Below the pieces are notes generated by a model that saw only the letters and a program-made list of their open reading frames with translations, searched no databases and was not told where the DNA came from. Made by a program: the position numbers and the translations under genes. Source: CAZPQK01 sp964588695 (GTDB taxonomy: Bacteria; Krumholzibacteriota; Krumholzibacteriia; WVZY01; JAKEHA01). Taken from it: a DNA stretch of 64,000 nt. Positions 8,513 through 17,754 of the stretch are shown in pieces (the stretch's first letter is position 1; every line of letters begins with the position of its first letter). The stretch spans positions 62,001 through 126,000 of the forward strand of contig CAZPQK010000006.1 in the NCBI GenBank assembly GCA_964588695.1. Direction: 5' to 3'.

Positions 8513-9486
8513 CGGTAGCTCACTCGTGGATCGGCCCAGGCGTAGAGCAAGTCTGCGAGAAGTGTGCTGATCAACACCAGCACTGCGGTGAGAAAGCTAA
8601 GTCCCATCACCGTGGGATAGTCGCGGGCTAGGACCGAGTCCAAGAACAGCTTGCCCACACCCGGCCAGCTAAACACCAGCTCCAGGACCACACTCCCGCT
8701 GATAACAGTTGGCAATAGCAGGCCAAGCAACGTTAAGACGGGGATCAAGCTGTTACGTAGCACGTGACGGTAAATCACCTTGTTTGTTGCCAGCCCTTTG
8801 GCACGGGCCGTCCGAACGTAGTCTTGCCGGATGATTTCCAAAGTGGATCCGCGCACGAAGCGGGAAAGGTAGGCCAGCGAACCGTAGGTCAAACAGATAA
8901 CCGGTAGCACCATGTGGCGGACGCGGTCGACAACGCGTCCCCAGGTCGACATATCATCGGCGTTCAGCGACGCGATGCCGTAGAGTGGCAGCCAACCCAG
9001 CTTGACCCCGAACAGCATGATCAGCAATAGCGCCACCCAGAACTCAGGTAGGGAGTAGAGCATGTACAGAACGGTGCCGCCGAACTTGTCGAACAGGGAG
9101 TTCTGCTTGACCGCCGACTGCAGTCCAATGGGCAGGGCAATCAGCACTGCAAGCACCAGTGCGGCAATGTTTAGTTGCAGCGTTGCGGGTAGTCTTTCTG
9201 CAATCATTTCCAGAACGGGGCGTTGTTCGCGAAACGAGTCGCCAAAGTCGAGAGTGACCAGACGGCGCAGCCAGATCCCATACCGCACCAGGATAGGCTC
9301 GTCCAGGCCGTACAGCTCCAGCATTGCGTCGTAAGCCTCCGGAGAGATGCCTTTTTGGATTTGCCCCTGGTTCATAACCTCCACCGGATCTCCCGGAGCA
9401 AGGTTAATCAGCAGAAACGTGACCAGCGTGATACCAAACAAAGTCGGCACCATTAAAGCCAAACGACGTAGCGTGTAAGACAGCAT
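8509..9486 (-). CDS. peptide-type ABC transporter permease, OppB/DppB-like
   Basis: A 325-residue inner-membrane protein with the family N-terminus (YTLRRLALMVPTLFGITLV, INLAPGDP) and the EAA loop (RTARAKGLATNKVIYRHVLR). Six membrane spans are expected. It forms the translocation pore together with the OppC-like product encoded directly downstream and receives substrate from the binding lipoprotein encoded upstream (gap of 15 bases). Confidence 0.93.
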   Translation of the reverse strand: MLSYTLRRLALMVPTLFGITLVTFLLINLAPGDPVEVMNQGQIQKGISPEAYDAMLELYGLDEPILVRYGIWLRRLVTLDFGDSFREQRPVLEMIAERLPATLQLNIAALVLAVLIALPIGLQSAVKQNSLFDKFGGTVLYMLYSLPEFWVALLLIMLFGVKLGWLPLYGIASLNADDMSTWGRVVDRVRHMVLPVICLTYGSLAYLSRFVRGSTLEIIRQDYVRTARAKGLATNKVIYRHVLRNSLIPVLTLLGLLLPTVISGSVVLELVFSWPGVGKLFLDSVLARDYPTVMGLSFLTAVLVLISTLLADLLYAWADPRVSYR

Positions 9487-9501
9487 CAGTGGCTGACTAT
9501 C

Positions 9502-11154
9502 CTAGTTTGACGCAGGCGGTGCGATGTACCAGTAGTTCGACCCTGGGTAAAAGTAGTACGGGCCCATCGGCGAAATGACTACGCCCTTAATGCGGCGGTT
9601 GATGGGGCGCTTTTCCGGAACGGTATTGATGAACGTGTAGGGCTGGTCTTTGTTGATGAGACGATGCACCTGGTTGTAGATGTGGCGACGCTGGTCGGGG
9701 TCGAACTCGACTCGCCCCGCTTCCAACAGACTGTCGACGCTCGCATTGGAATAGAACACGTGGTTGATTCCCTTAGGCGGAACTTGCGACGAATGAAACG
9801 TGTCGTAAATGTCGGGGTCCAGGTCGAGCCTCCACGACAGCATGCACGCATCAAACTCTCCTTTGTCGACGCGGTCAAAGAAGGTTGCGCCCTCGAGCGG
9901 ACGAATCCGCATGGTGACGCCAGCTTTGCGACACTCTTCTTGTAGCAACAATGCGAAGCGCTGCGAAAAACTGCTTCCGGCGGTAATGATCATCTCGAAC
10001 TCAAATTCGACACCGTCCTTTTCGCGCACGCCTGACTGGTCCCGATCTTCCCATCCCGCGGCCGTCAGCAGTTCTTTGGCGATATCGGGAGAAAACACCA
10101 GCGGTTTGACAGTAGGATCGTACGCGGTCGAGTTAACGTAGAACGGGCCACTAACCAGGCGAGCCTTGCCGTAGTAGATTTTTGCGCGAATGCTTTCGCG
10201 GTCGAACAGGTGAGTCATCGCTTGTCGCACGCGGTAGTCCTTAAACCAATTCGACCGGCAGTTCCAGCCAATGTAGTTGTACGACGGAACGTAGTAGCTG
10301 TGCTTTTCGAACGCCCGCTCGAATTCCGCGCTTCCGGTTTGGGTTTCCCACTGTTCTTGCGAGATTCGCATCTCGTCGATGTCGCCTGCCTTTAGGGCGT
10401 TCAGCGCGACCGCGTCGTCTTCTATGATTTTAAAAATAACTTCGTCCAGGTATGCCGGTTTACCCCAATAGTTTTCGGCCCGAACCAGTCGGATAAACTG
10501 GTTGGATCGCCACTCGGAAAACTCAAAAGGCCCGCTGCCAACGGGGCGTCGGTTAGCAGGGTGAGTCAGGAAGTCTCCCTGTCCATAGACGTGTTTGGGA
10601 ATTGGGGTGATTTGCGTGATCGCATAGATCGATGGGGCGTAAGCTTCGCGCCACACAAAAGTAAAGGTTCGCTCGTCAACCACTTCGATGCGATCCAGCT
10701 TGGTAAAGTAGCCCTCTTTATTAAGAGCTGGAATCGCGGGATCCTTGATGGCATCCATCGTGAACTTTACATCTTCCGATGTAATCGGTTTTCCGTCGTG
10801 CCAGACGAGCCCTTCGCGAAGCGTGACCGTTATCCGCAAGCGATCGTCACTAACCTTCCAGCCCTCGGCCAGTACCGGCACGTAATCCAGGTTTTCGCCG
10901 ACTTCGACCAACGGGTCATAGAGATTTCGCATGACATAGTTTTCGTGAACTGTCGTGTGCAGCACCCAGTTGAGGGTTTTCAGGTCAGAGCCCAGTCGTC
11001 GGATGATGGTCCCGCCTTGGGTCGGCGGACTTGAAGTAGCGGCATCGTCGGAGGTGCCAGCGCGGTTCTCGGCTTGATCGCCGCCACCACAACCACTTGT
11101 TAATAATAGCGTTGCGAGTATAGATAGGATTCCGAGGGTGCGGGTGGCGAACAA
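9502..11154 (-). CDS. peptide-type ABC transporter substrate-binding lipoprotein (SBP_bac_5)
   Basis: The 550-residue product is a family-5 extracellular solute-binding protein (domain from about residue 45 to 530; typical motifs WHDGKPITSEDVKFTMDAI and VGSGPFEF). The start is taken as TTG at 11152-11154: it lies 7 bases after a perfect GGAGG (11162-11166, minus strand) and gives a short signal peptide ending in lipobox LTSGC. An in-frame ATG at 11214 would put 20 extra residues before the signal peptide and place the ribosome site inside the coding region. It captures peptides or similar solutes in the periplasm for the two permeases that follow. A 13-base palindrome lies upstream at 11186-11198. 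Confidence 0.93.
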   Translation of the reverse strand: MFATRTLGILSILATLLLTSGCGGGDQAENRAGTSDDAATSSPPTQGGTIIRRLGSDLKTLNWVLHTTVHENYVMRNLYDPLVEVGENLDYVPVLAEGWKVSDDRLRITVTLREGLVWHDGKPITSEDVKFTMDAIKDPAIPALNKEGYFTKLDRIEVVDERTFTFVWREAYAPSIYAITQITPIPKHVYGQGDFLTHPANRRPVGSGPFEFSEWRSNQFIRLVRAENYWGKPAYLDEVIFKIIEDDAVALNALKAGDIDEMRISQEQWETQTGSAEFERAFEKHSYYVPSYNYIGWNCRSNWFKDYRVRQAMTHLFDRESIRAKIYYGKARLVSGPFYVNSTAYDPTVKPLVFSPDIAKELLTAAGWEDRDQSGVREKDGVEFEFEMIITAGSSFSQRFALLLQEECRKAGVTMRIRPLEGATFFDRVDKGEFDACMLSWRLDLDPDIYDTFHSSQVPPKGINHVFYSNASVDSLLEAGRVEFDPDQRRHIYNQVHRLINKDQPYTFINTVPEKRPINRRIKGVVISPMGPYYFYPGSNYWYIAPPASN

Positions 11155-11185
11155 ACCAAAACCTCCGTACGGGTGCTGCGTGACT

Positions 11186-11198
11186 ACTGGCAGCCAGT
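11186..11198. promoter_or_regulatory. palindrome upstream of the importer operon
   Basis: ACTGGC-A-GCCAGT is a perfect 6+1+6 inverted repeat, 20 bases ahead of the ribosome site of the substrate-binding protein gene. It could be an operator or the foot of an mRNA hairpin; I could not find a convincing promoter next to it. Confidence 0.3.
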
Positions 11199-11289
11199 GT
11201 ACACCGCCGTTCAATCTCGGCCAAACAAGATTCGGCCCGGCTTCGACCCCAAGGAAGGCTCCTGGGCGGTAGCGGCGCTTTGCGGCCCC

Positions 11290-11317
11290 TTGTCGCGAGA
11301 ATTCGCTGTGATATAAT
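11290..11317 (+). promoter_or_regulatory. extended -10 promoter
   Basis: A perfect -10 TATAAT (11312-11317) preceded by the extended element TG (11309-11310) has a -35 TTGTCG (11290-11295) at 16 bases. It drives the secreted unknown protein gene; the leader would be about 70 bases. Confidence 0.75.
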
Positions 11318-11395
11318 GAGATGGCGCAGACGCGCTGGAGCCGCCCCGGTTATGCATTGTTGAATCCACCACCGCGGCCAGACCCCTTTTGGAGA

Positions 11396-12097
11396 ATGCG
11401 TTTGAACCGAATTGCTCGCATCGGTGTGTTAGCGCGTGCCCTCTGTGGCGCGTTCGGCCTATTGCTATGTTCAAGCGTCTCAGAGGCCGAACCATCTTTG
11501 CTGGTGTATCCCAGCACGCCGTGTGTATTTCGCTTCGATCCCGGTCGCTACGAAGTGGTCTCGGTCGCCGAACTTCCCGCCGATGCCCAAATTGATGGGG
11601 TGAACAGCGTCACCCTGTGGGACAAGTTTGAGCAACGCGTGCCGGTGGAAGTGTACCGTGCGCCAAACCTGATTGGCTTTGAACCCAGCGCTGACGGCCG
11701 CAGCGAGTTTGTGACCGTTATTAACCAGTTTGTGTTTAACGTAGATGGTTTTGCCGAACATCCCCGTCAACTGCACAATTTGTATATGCGAATCGTAGTG
11801 GAACCGTCGTGGGCTCGTGCCGACGTGACCATTGATGGCGTACCGGTGACCGACTACATCGTGCCGCTGCAGTCACTCGTGGTTTCAACTCAACTCGAAA
11901 ACGGCTATTACTCCGACAAGTTTACCCACTGGATTTCCTGGAGGGGTGCGATCGGCCTGCGCCTGTTCGTCTACTCGGACAAGGATGGCGACAAAGTGTT
12001 AGATGGTGAACCACTGTTCTGTGTTTATTCGCAGGACAACACTATTCCCGTGGTTGAATCTTCCTGGGGTCGGGTCAAGGCGCTCTACCAGGACTAG
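11396..12097 (+). CDS. secreted protein of unknown function
   Basis: The product (233 residues from the ATG at 11396) starts with a signal peptide ending near SSVSEAEP, so it is exported. The mature part looks beta-rich and ends with an EF-hand/dockerin-like acidic loop DKDGDKVLDGE (about residues 195-205) that may bind calcium. I do not recognise the family. Start choice is open: GGAG at 11391-11394 is only one base from the ATG but 7 bases from the in-frame TTG at 11402, which gives the same signal peptide two residues shorter. A longer ORF reaching to an ATG at 11321 begins before the expected transcription start and is unlikely. Confidence 0.75.
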   Translation: MRLNRIARIGVLARALCGAFGLLLCSSVSEAEPSLLVYPSTPCVFRFDPGRYEVVSVAELPADAQIDGVNSVTLWDKFEQRVPVEVYRAPNLIGFEPSADGRSEFVTVINQFVFNVDGFAEHPRQLHNLYMRIVVEPSWARADVTIDGVPVTDYIVPLQSLVVSTQLENGYYSDKFTHWISWRGAIGLRLFVYSDKDGDKVLDGEPLFCVYSQDNTIPVVESSWGRVKALYQD

Positions 12098-12147
12098 CTC
12101 CCGCAACGCCAGACGATCTTGTATACTCTTCGGCGAGCGAGGAGTAA

Positions 12148-12771
12148 GTGAGCAATTCCCCTACATATTCCCCCGAAGTGATGCGCACCGCAGTTCGCGA
12201 GCTAAGGCGTCGCGATCGGGTTCTGGACCGGTTGATAGCAAAGCACGGCGCGTGTAAGCTAGCGCCAAATCGCCACCACTACGCAGTGGTTGTCGGCACG
12301 ATCATTTCCCAGCAGGTCAGCTCCAAGGCTGCCGACTCAATCCACAAGCGCTTGATCGCGACGGCGGGCCGGCGTCACGTTCGTCCCGCTGACATTCTTG
12401 CGCTGGACCACGACGAGTTGCGTGGATGCGGTCTGTCTAACTCCAAAGCTCGTTTTGTGAAACACGCCGCCGACTACTTTGCCCAGCAGCGGAGAGGCCC
12501 TTCGTGGTGGGCGCGGCTCGACGACCGCGAGGTGATTGACGAGCTAACCACTGTCAAGGGAATCGGGGAATGGTCGGCGCATATGTTCCTGATGTTCGCG
12601 TTGGGGCGATTGGACGTGTTTCCGTTGGGTGATCTTGGGGTGCGCAACGCCATGATTCGCGAGTACGGATTGCGTTCCGGCGCAAGCGACAAGCGGTTAC
12701 ATCAAATTGGTGACGTGTGGCGACCGTACCGTAGCATCGGAAGCATGTACATGTGGGCAAGCTACGACTAG
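12148..12771 (+). CDS. DNA-3-methyladenine glycosylase II (AlkA-like, HhH-GPD)
   Basis: The 207-residue protein is the minimal HhH-GPD base-excision glycosylase without the N-terminal domain of E. coli AlkA. Seen are the substrate-pocket region IISQQVSSKAA, the helix-hairpin-helix TVKGIGEWSAHMFLMF and the catalytic Asp in FPLGDLGVRN. Such enzymes remove alkylated bases such as 3-methyladenine. The start is GTG at 12148 behind GAGGAG (spacing short, 3 bases). It is followed by a terminator at 12773-12804. It may be read from its own weak TATACT box at 12122-12127. Confidence 0.9.
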   Translation: MSNSPTYSPEVMRTAVRELRRRDRVLDRLIAKHGACKLAPNRHHYAVVVGTIISQQVSSKAADSIHKRLIATAGRRHVRPADILALDHDELRGCGLSNSKARFVKHAADYFAQQRRGPSWWARLDDREVIDELTTVKGIGEWSAHMFLMFALGRLDVFPLGDLGVRNAMIREYGLRSGASDKRLHQIGDVWRPYRSIGSMYMWASYD

Positions 12772-12772
12772 C

Positions 12773-12804
12773 AAAAAAAACGCGCCCTAGATGAGAGCGC
12801 GTTT
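12773..12804. terminator. intrinsic terminator, strongest for the minus strand
   Basis: Stem AAACGCGC/GCGCGTTT (12778-12785 with 12797-12804) around an 11-base loop. On the minus strand it is followed by a run of eight U (12773-12780), ending phenylalanine hydroxylase transcripts; on the plus strand the trailing T-run is interrupted. Confidence 0.8.
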
Positions 12805-12826
12805 CTTAAGGTCGTGTGGGACGCGA

Positions 12827-13639
12827 TCAGGCTATACCCCGTCCTTTGGCCCACTTGTCAAACTCGTCGGCAAGTTGTTCGAAAGAATCGATAACAAACA
12901 ACAACTCCTGCATGTGCCATACGTCGTAGTCCTGCTCGGTGACCACGGCCATGTCGAACGGACGCCGCTCCACTTTGTCGGTAAGGCAGTGCACGATCTC
13001 TTTACTCGACGAAAGAATGCCGTTGCCGTAGATGCGCGTGCCGGCATCGGTAGCGATGAGGCCAAACTCGACGGTAAACCAGTACAACCTTTCCAGCCGA
13101 CGACGATCGTCGCCCTGAGCCTTCATAGACACCTGGCCGAAGCGCTGGTAGAAATCTGCGAACACCGGGTTGGTGATCATTGGACAATGGCCGAATACAT
13201 CGTGAAAGGTATCTGGGGCAGGCGTGTACTCCAGCTCTTCGCGTGGTCGAATGTAGTCGGTTGAAGGAAAAACACGTTTGGCCAGACAACCGAAGAAGTC
13301 TTGCTCGTGGAGCAGGCCCGGGGCACGCGCCACCTCCCACTGCGTGTGTTCGTAGAGTACTTTGCTCACGTCGGAAAGCGCGGGGATGCGGTCCGGCGGA
13401 AAGTTGATGGCAGTAACCCCATCCATAAACTCCCGGCACGCCCGCCCGTCGAGCAACTCAATCTGCTTGGCGTACAGAAGCTTCCAAGTCTCCTGCTCTT
13501 CGTCGGTAAAGTCGGGATAGGGAATCTCGTCTCCGACGAGAATCTTGTCGCCGAACCGCTGCGGAACAATCCGCGGGTCCTGCGCGGTTTCGCCAGCGCG
13601 TTCAAACGCCGACTTACTGGTATCGGGGGAATTCGTCAT
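12827..13639 (-). CDS. phhA: phenylalanine 4-monooxygenase
   Basis: A 270-residue non-haem iron, pterin-dependent enzyme that hydroxylates phenylalanine to tyrosine. The iron ligands are visible: the two His of FHDVFGHCPM and the Glu in WFTVEFGLI. Length equals the catalytic core of bacterial PhhA; there is no ACT regulatory domain. No pterin dehydratase (phhB) or other aromatic-catabolism gene lies beside it. It has its own promoter (13684-13712) and terminator, so it is a single-gene unit. Confidence 0.95.
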   Translation of the reverse strand: MTNSPDTSKSAFERAGETAQDPRIVPQRFGDKILVGDEIPYPDFTDEEQETWKLLYAKQIELLDGRACREFMDGVTAINFPPDRIPALSDVSKVLYEHTQWEVARAPGLLHEQDFFGCLAKRVFPSTDYIRPREELEYTPAPDTFHDVFGHCPMITNPVFADFYQRFGQVSMKAQGDDRRRLERLYWFTVEFGLIATDAGTRIYGNGILSSSKEIVHCLTDKVERRPFDMAVVTEQDYDVWHMQELLFVIDSFEQLADEFDKWAKGRGIA

Positions 13640-13683
13640 TTGTGTGCTCCCGGTGTGAAGTCCGGCTGGTCGCTTTCATCTCA

Positions 13684-13712
13684 AGAATACCGCTTCGCCG
13701 CAGTTGCGACAA
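13684..13712 (-). promoter_or_regulatory. promoter of phhA
   Basis: On the minus strand -35 TTGTCG (13707-13712) and -10 TATTCT (13684-13689) are spaced by 17 bases, about 40 bases before the phhA start. Confidence 0.65.
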
Positions 13713-13756
13713 GCAGCCTCTCGACGGCGGAAACCGCGGTTACGAGCCGTCTGTGC

Positions 13757-15388
13757 CTAGCTACCCGTGCGCAGTTGTTCGTACGCCCGCTTGAACTCGC
13801 TGCTGCTATTCCACAGTGGGTGCAGGTTAGGATCGGTGGCAAGCCGGGTAGTCAGTCGGTAGAACGCAGTTAGGTCTTCGACGGTTCCCGACAAATCCCA
13901 ATCGTCGGAGAGTTCGTCCTGAGGTTTGTGGTAACGCAGCCGCAGGTACTCGGAGCGTCGCTCTTCGCCCCAGCCCTCTGGTCGGTCGCGAAAATTCGAT
14001 CCACTGTCGGCGTACAGTGCGGGGACGCCCGCTTTTGCGAACGGAAAATGATCCGAGCGGTAGTAGTAACCTTTTTCGGGTTCGGTGTCGGGAACAATCT
14101 CACGACCCTCGGGAGCTAAAGCTTCGCGTAAATAGTCGTCGAGTTGCGACTGACCATAGCCAACCACAACCATGTCGTGGGTCGGCCCCCAAACATTAAC
14201 TCCGTCAAGGTTCATAAGGGCCACTGCATCTGCGAGCGGATAAAGCGGGTTGGCGACGTAGTGCTCGGCGCCTAGTAACCCGCTTTCTTCGGCTGTGGTT
14301 AGCAAAAACAAAACCGAACGTTTCAAGTCTTTGCGCTTGGAAAGCGCGTCCGCTATTTCTACCACCGCCGCAACTCCGGAGGCGTTGTCGAGCGCACCGT
14401 TATAAATGCTGTCGCCGTCGACCGGATTGCCAACGCCGATGTGATCCCAATGAGCTGTGAAAATAATGTGCTCGCTACTTTCCGGGCCGGATCCTTCGAT
14501 GCGCGCCACGACATTATTGCTGGTGATTTCGCGGAACGCGGTTTCGACGTCCACCGATACCGACATGTTCATAGCAAACGGTCGAAAGTCACGCGACACC
14601 GCCTGACGCTTGGCTTCGGCAAAGTTGGTTCCCGCAAGTCGAAAAAGGGATTCGGCGGCCTCGGCGGTAATCCAGCCTTCGACCGCGCAGCGCGAAGCTC
14701 CGTTGTCGCGTCGGATGACATCAAACTGTTCTCCCGACCAACTGTTGGAGACTACTTCCCAGGGATAGCCGGCTTCCGCCGCGGTATGAATGACGATCGC
14801 ACCCAGCGCTCCTTTTTGGGCGGCGATTTCGTACTTGTAAGTCCAGCGACCGTAGTAGGTCATGGCGGGGCCACCAAACAGCGACTCGTCCGGGTGGGGA
14901 GGATCGTTTACCAGCATGACGATAACTTTGCCGGCGACATCGACATCTTTGTAGTCGTTCCAGTTGTATTCCGGTGCTTCGACACCGTAACCAACAAACA
15001 CGAGGTCGACGGCCTCCAGCGACAAAGCAGATTCCTGACGCATGGTCCAGGCCATCGATGATTCCATGTACGGCAACCGGATCTCGACACCACCCTGGCG
15101 TACCCGCAGGTCAGGCCGGTTGGTAACGGTGTAGCTTCGCAGCGGCACTCGCTGGCGGTAGGTTCCGTCGGGGTTGCCCGGCGCACAACCGGCGTCGGCA
15201 AATGCCTGTTCCAGGTAGGCGAGAGTCAATCGCTCGCCGTTTGATCCCGGCGCGCGACCTTCGAGGTCATCGGAGGACAGATAGCGAACGTGCTCGATCA
15301 TCCTTTCGGCCGAAATATCTGGTTCGGACGAAGGAGAGCAACCGACCAACAACAACGCCGCAGCGACAGCAACAAGAAAGCAACGCAT
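13757..15388 (-). CDS. M28 family metallopeptidase lipoprotein with PA domain
   Basis: The 543-residue product has a lipoprotein signal (LLLVGC) and is likely held in an envelope membrane. A protease-associated (PA) insert spans about residues 115-250. The M28 catalytic part (about 280-540) shows all five expected zinc ligands: His in TAHWDHIGVG, Asp in GALDNASGVA, Glu pair in TTAEESGLLG, Asp in MNLDGVNVW and His in YRSDHFPF. Such enzymes act as aminopeptidases. It starts 23 bases after the exporter permease, with AGGGG 8 bases before the ATG, and is probably the last gene of the exporter operon. Confidence 0.92.
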   Translation of the reverse strand: MRCFLVAVAAALLLVGCSPSSEPDISAERMIEHVRYLSSDDLEGRAPGSNGERLTLAYLEQAFADAGCAPGNPDGTYRQRVPLRSYTVTNRPDLRVRQGGVEIRLPYMESSMAWTMRQESALSLEAVDLVFVGYGVEAPEYNWNDYKDVDVAGKVIVMLVNDPPHPDESLFGGPAMTYYGRWTYKYEIAAQKGALGAIVIHTAAEAGYPWEVVSNSWSGEQFDVIRRDNGASRCAVEGWITAEAAESLFRLAGTNFAEAKRQAVSRDFRPFAMNMSVSVDVETAFREITSNNVVARIEGSGPESSEHIIFTAHWDHIGVGNPVDGDSIYNGALDNASGVAAVVEIADALSKRKDLKRSVLFLLTTAEESGLLGAEHYVANPLYPLADAVALMNLDGVNVWGPTHDMVVVGYGQSQLDDYLREALAPEGREIVPDTEPEKGYYYRSDHFPFAKAGVPALYADSGSNFRDRPEGWGEERRSEYLRLRYHKPQDELSDDWDLSGTVEDLTAFYRLTTRLATDPNLHPLWNSSSEFKRAYEQLRTGS

Positions 15389-15411
15389 GAACTAACCCCT
15401 AGAGATTAAAC

Positions 15412-16530
15412 CTAACGAACCAATTGGGTTCGCATTCGGAATATTGCCAACGGTATCAGAACTACTGCCATGATGGTAAGGCGAATGGCGTTTTCCAGCG
15501 GGAAGTCGGCGGACGGACCTTGCGCGTACATATCGGCAAACGCGTCCATCATTACGCCGGTCGGAATCAAGTTGGCCAGTGTTTTCATGAAGTCCGGAAC
15601 AATTTCCAGCGGCCACCAGCAGCCGCCGAGAGCTGCCAGCATCAGCCCGGCGATAACTCCAACCGCGTTGGCCTTCTCAACGGTGTCAAAAAATGTCGCC
15701 AGGAAAAGCCCCAACGCCGACGACACCACCATGTAAATTAAGGTCAGCGCAAACGCGTAGTGCAGCGGGACACCCAGATTGGCGCGTAACAGGATGGGGC
15801 CCAGCGCGCCGATGATTACTACTTGAACCAGACACCAGATCATCCGCGCGGCCATCTCGCCCGCGAACACATGGCCGGTGTGGACCGGACTCAACGTAAT
15901 CCGCTTCATCTTGCCGCTGGTAATATCCTGAACCCACTGCGCCAGAAAATACGTAAGCAACTGGAACATAAGAAACATGACCAGCATCGCGGGAAGGGTG
16001 TGGTTGACTCCCCCAGCGATGGGGCGGCGAAAACCCAGCGCATCAGACTCCAACCTAATCGGTCCTTCTGAGCCGACCAGGGCAGCTACGGTAGCGCTAT
16101 CGGGGGGCGACGTGATCCATGACGGATCCGCCCGCATGGCCAGGGTATGGGTGACTTGTTGCGCCTTGATCGACAGCTCCTGTGAACGGAGCGCCGACGT
16201 GTTTTGTTTTTCCAATGTAACCGTGGCAGCCTCGCCAGCAAGAAGGCAGCTGATCAGCCGGTCGGGGAGCACCAGCCGCGATACTTCTTCATTGTCGGTG
16301 AGCTGAACGTTGCGGTTGGCCAGAAAGCCACGAAACAGTTGATCTACGTATACTGGATTGTCGTTAGTAACTAACCGCACGGATGTTGGGCCCGGCGGAC
16401 CGCTGGACCCACCGGCAACGAACCCAAAAAACCACGCGAACGCAAACGGCATTACGAACGACCAGATCACTGCTTCCTTATCGCGCAGCGCCAACATGAG
16501 TTCCATTCGGGCAATTCGCCACCAGTTCAT
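15412..16530 (-). CDS. ABC-2 type transporter permease
   Basis: A 372-residue membrane protein with the ABC-2 architecture: one N-terminal helix (about 20-40), a large extracytoplasmic loop (about 45-190) and five or six helices at the C-terminus. The N-terminal WRIARMELMLALRDKEAVIW is typical of the DrrB/NatB-like group. It overlaps the upstream permease gene by 4 bases. The two related permeases presumably form a heterodimer driven by the ATPase at 17755-18678; the exported substrate cannot be read from sequence. Confidence 0.9.
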   Translation of the reverse strand: MNWWRIARMELMLALRDKEAVIWSFVMPFAFAWFFGFVAGGSSGPPGPTSVRLVTNDNPVYVDQLFRGFLANRNVQLTDNEEVSRLVLPDRLISCLLAGEAATVTLEKQNTSALRSQELSIKAQQVTHTLAMRADPSWITSPPDSATVAALVGSEGPIRLESDALGFRRPIAGGVNHTLPAMLVMFLMFQLLTYFLAQWVQDITSGKMKRITLSPVHTGHVFAGEMAARMIWCLVQVVIIGALGPILLRANLGVPLHYAFALTLIYMVVSSALGLFLATFFDTVEKANAVGVIAGLMLAALGGCWWPLEIVPDFMKTLANLIPTGVMMDAFADMYAQGPSADFPLENAIRLTIMAVVLIPLAIFRMRTQLVR

Positions 16531-17738
16531 GGCGTCACCTTACGGATTCCAAGGACGATACTCAGCGCAAAAAACACCAGTGAAATCGCAGCGAGCAAAG
16601 GGATGGAAACGGTTAGTGGTGCGCCGGTGACGCTTTCGATGAGTCCGATGTTGGCGATTCCGGTCGGGATCCAACGGGCGATGGCGACGATTATGTCGGG
16701 AAACAGCGTAACCGGAAAAAAGCCGCCGCCGAAAAGCATGAGCACCATCATTACTACGGTGCTGATAGAGCCGACGGCTTTCTGCGAATTGCTCAGGCTG
16801 AAGATGCTAGCGTTTATTCCCACAACAAAGGTCACGACGGCGAGCAGAATCATTGCCACGTTGAGCAGTCCCACCGGCGGAATGCTCCAAACAATGCCGC
16901 CAATGATGGCGGTTACCGTGCCTACAACTAGCATAAACGTAATTGCGAACAACCGCTGCTCCAGGAGCAATCGCCACGCCGGCTGCGGCGTCATCCGCAA
17001 GCGATCGTTCACGTGTTCGTTGCGGTCGATAAGAAAGCGGTGTTCTACGGCAAGTGATACCGACATCAGCCCGAACAGCACCAACCCGGGAAAGAACATG
17101 GCGCCAAAATTAAAATCTGCGGCCGGCTCTGATTCCTCCGCTTCGAGGTCTACTGTCGCAACGTCGACCAACCCCAAGCGCTTCAGTTCGGGGGTGATTT
17201 GTGCGGCGGGAAAAAAGCGCTGTGACCATTGCCCGATTTGCATCGGCGTTGGTGCACGGCCCTGGTTGCGCAACTCCGCGAAGGGGTCTTCCATCGCGTA
17301 GAGCAACCCATTGCCCAGTGAAACCATGGTCTCGATGACTCCGCCGGTAATTTGTGGCCCGATAAAATGGCGGGTGTTGCGGTAGAAACGCAGGGCTGCA
17401 CGGTTGGAATCGATAAGTGACTGACTGAACCCTGCGGGAATCAGCAGCGCGCCCGATGCGCGGTCGTCATTAAACAGGTTCTCGGCGGTATCCAGGTTGG
17501 CGACGTCGTGAAGGGTCAGCATCTCGCCTGCCTGTCCTTCCGCCAGCGAGCGCTTGATAATGTCGCCAGCAAAGCCGGCGTCTTCATCGATCACTGCCAG
17601 TCCGACCTTCACCACACCGCCGCCGCTGCTGCCGCCGGGGCTGGAGAACACCATCATGTACATCGCCATAAACGCGAAAGGCAGCGCGACCCAAAGTAGT
17701 ACATTCGCCGGCTTGCGCGCCAGTCGGCGCCAGTACAT
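16527..17738 (-). CDS. ABC-2 type transporter permease
   Basis: A 403-residue membrane protein, paralogue of the following gene: N-terminal helix after RRLARKPANVLLWVALPFAF, a large loop (about 40-210) and a C-terminal block of helices with the FGGGFFPVTLFPD segment that ABC-2 exporters show before the last spans. It follows the ATPase gene after 16 bases. Confidence 0.9.
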   Translation of the reverse strand: MYWRRLARKPANVLLWVALPFAFMAMYMMVFSSPGGSSGGGVVKVGLAVIDEDAGFAGDIIKRSLAEGQAGEMLTLHDVANLDTAENLFNDDRASGALLIPAGFSQSLIDSNRAALRFYRNTRHFIGPQITGGVIETMVSLGNGLLYAMEDPFAELRNQGRAPTPMQIGQWSQRFFPAAQITPELKRLGLVDVATVDLEAEESEPAADFNFGAMFFPGLVLFGLMSVSLAVEHRFLIDRNEHVNDRLRMTPQPAWRLLLEQRLFAITFMLVVGTVTAIIGGIVWSIPPVGLLNVAMILLAVVTFVVGINASIFSLSNSQKAVGSISTVVMMVLMLFGGGFFPVTLFPDIIVAIARWIPTGIANIGLIESVTGAPLTVSIPLLAAISLVFFALSIVLGIRKVTP

Positions 17739-17754
17739 TGCAAAAAACGGCAGT

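Noticed and set aside
11321..11395. Upstream extension of the secreted unknown protein to an ATG at 11321
   Set aside because: It lies at or before the expected transcription start from the TATAAT at 11312 and places 25 residues ahead of a good signal peptide.
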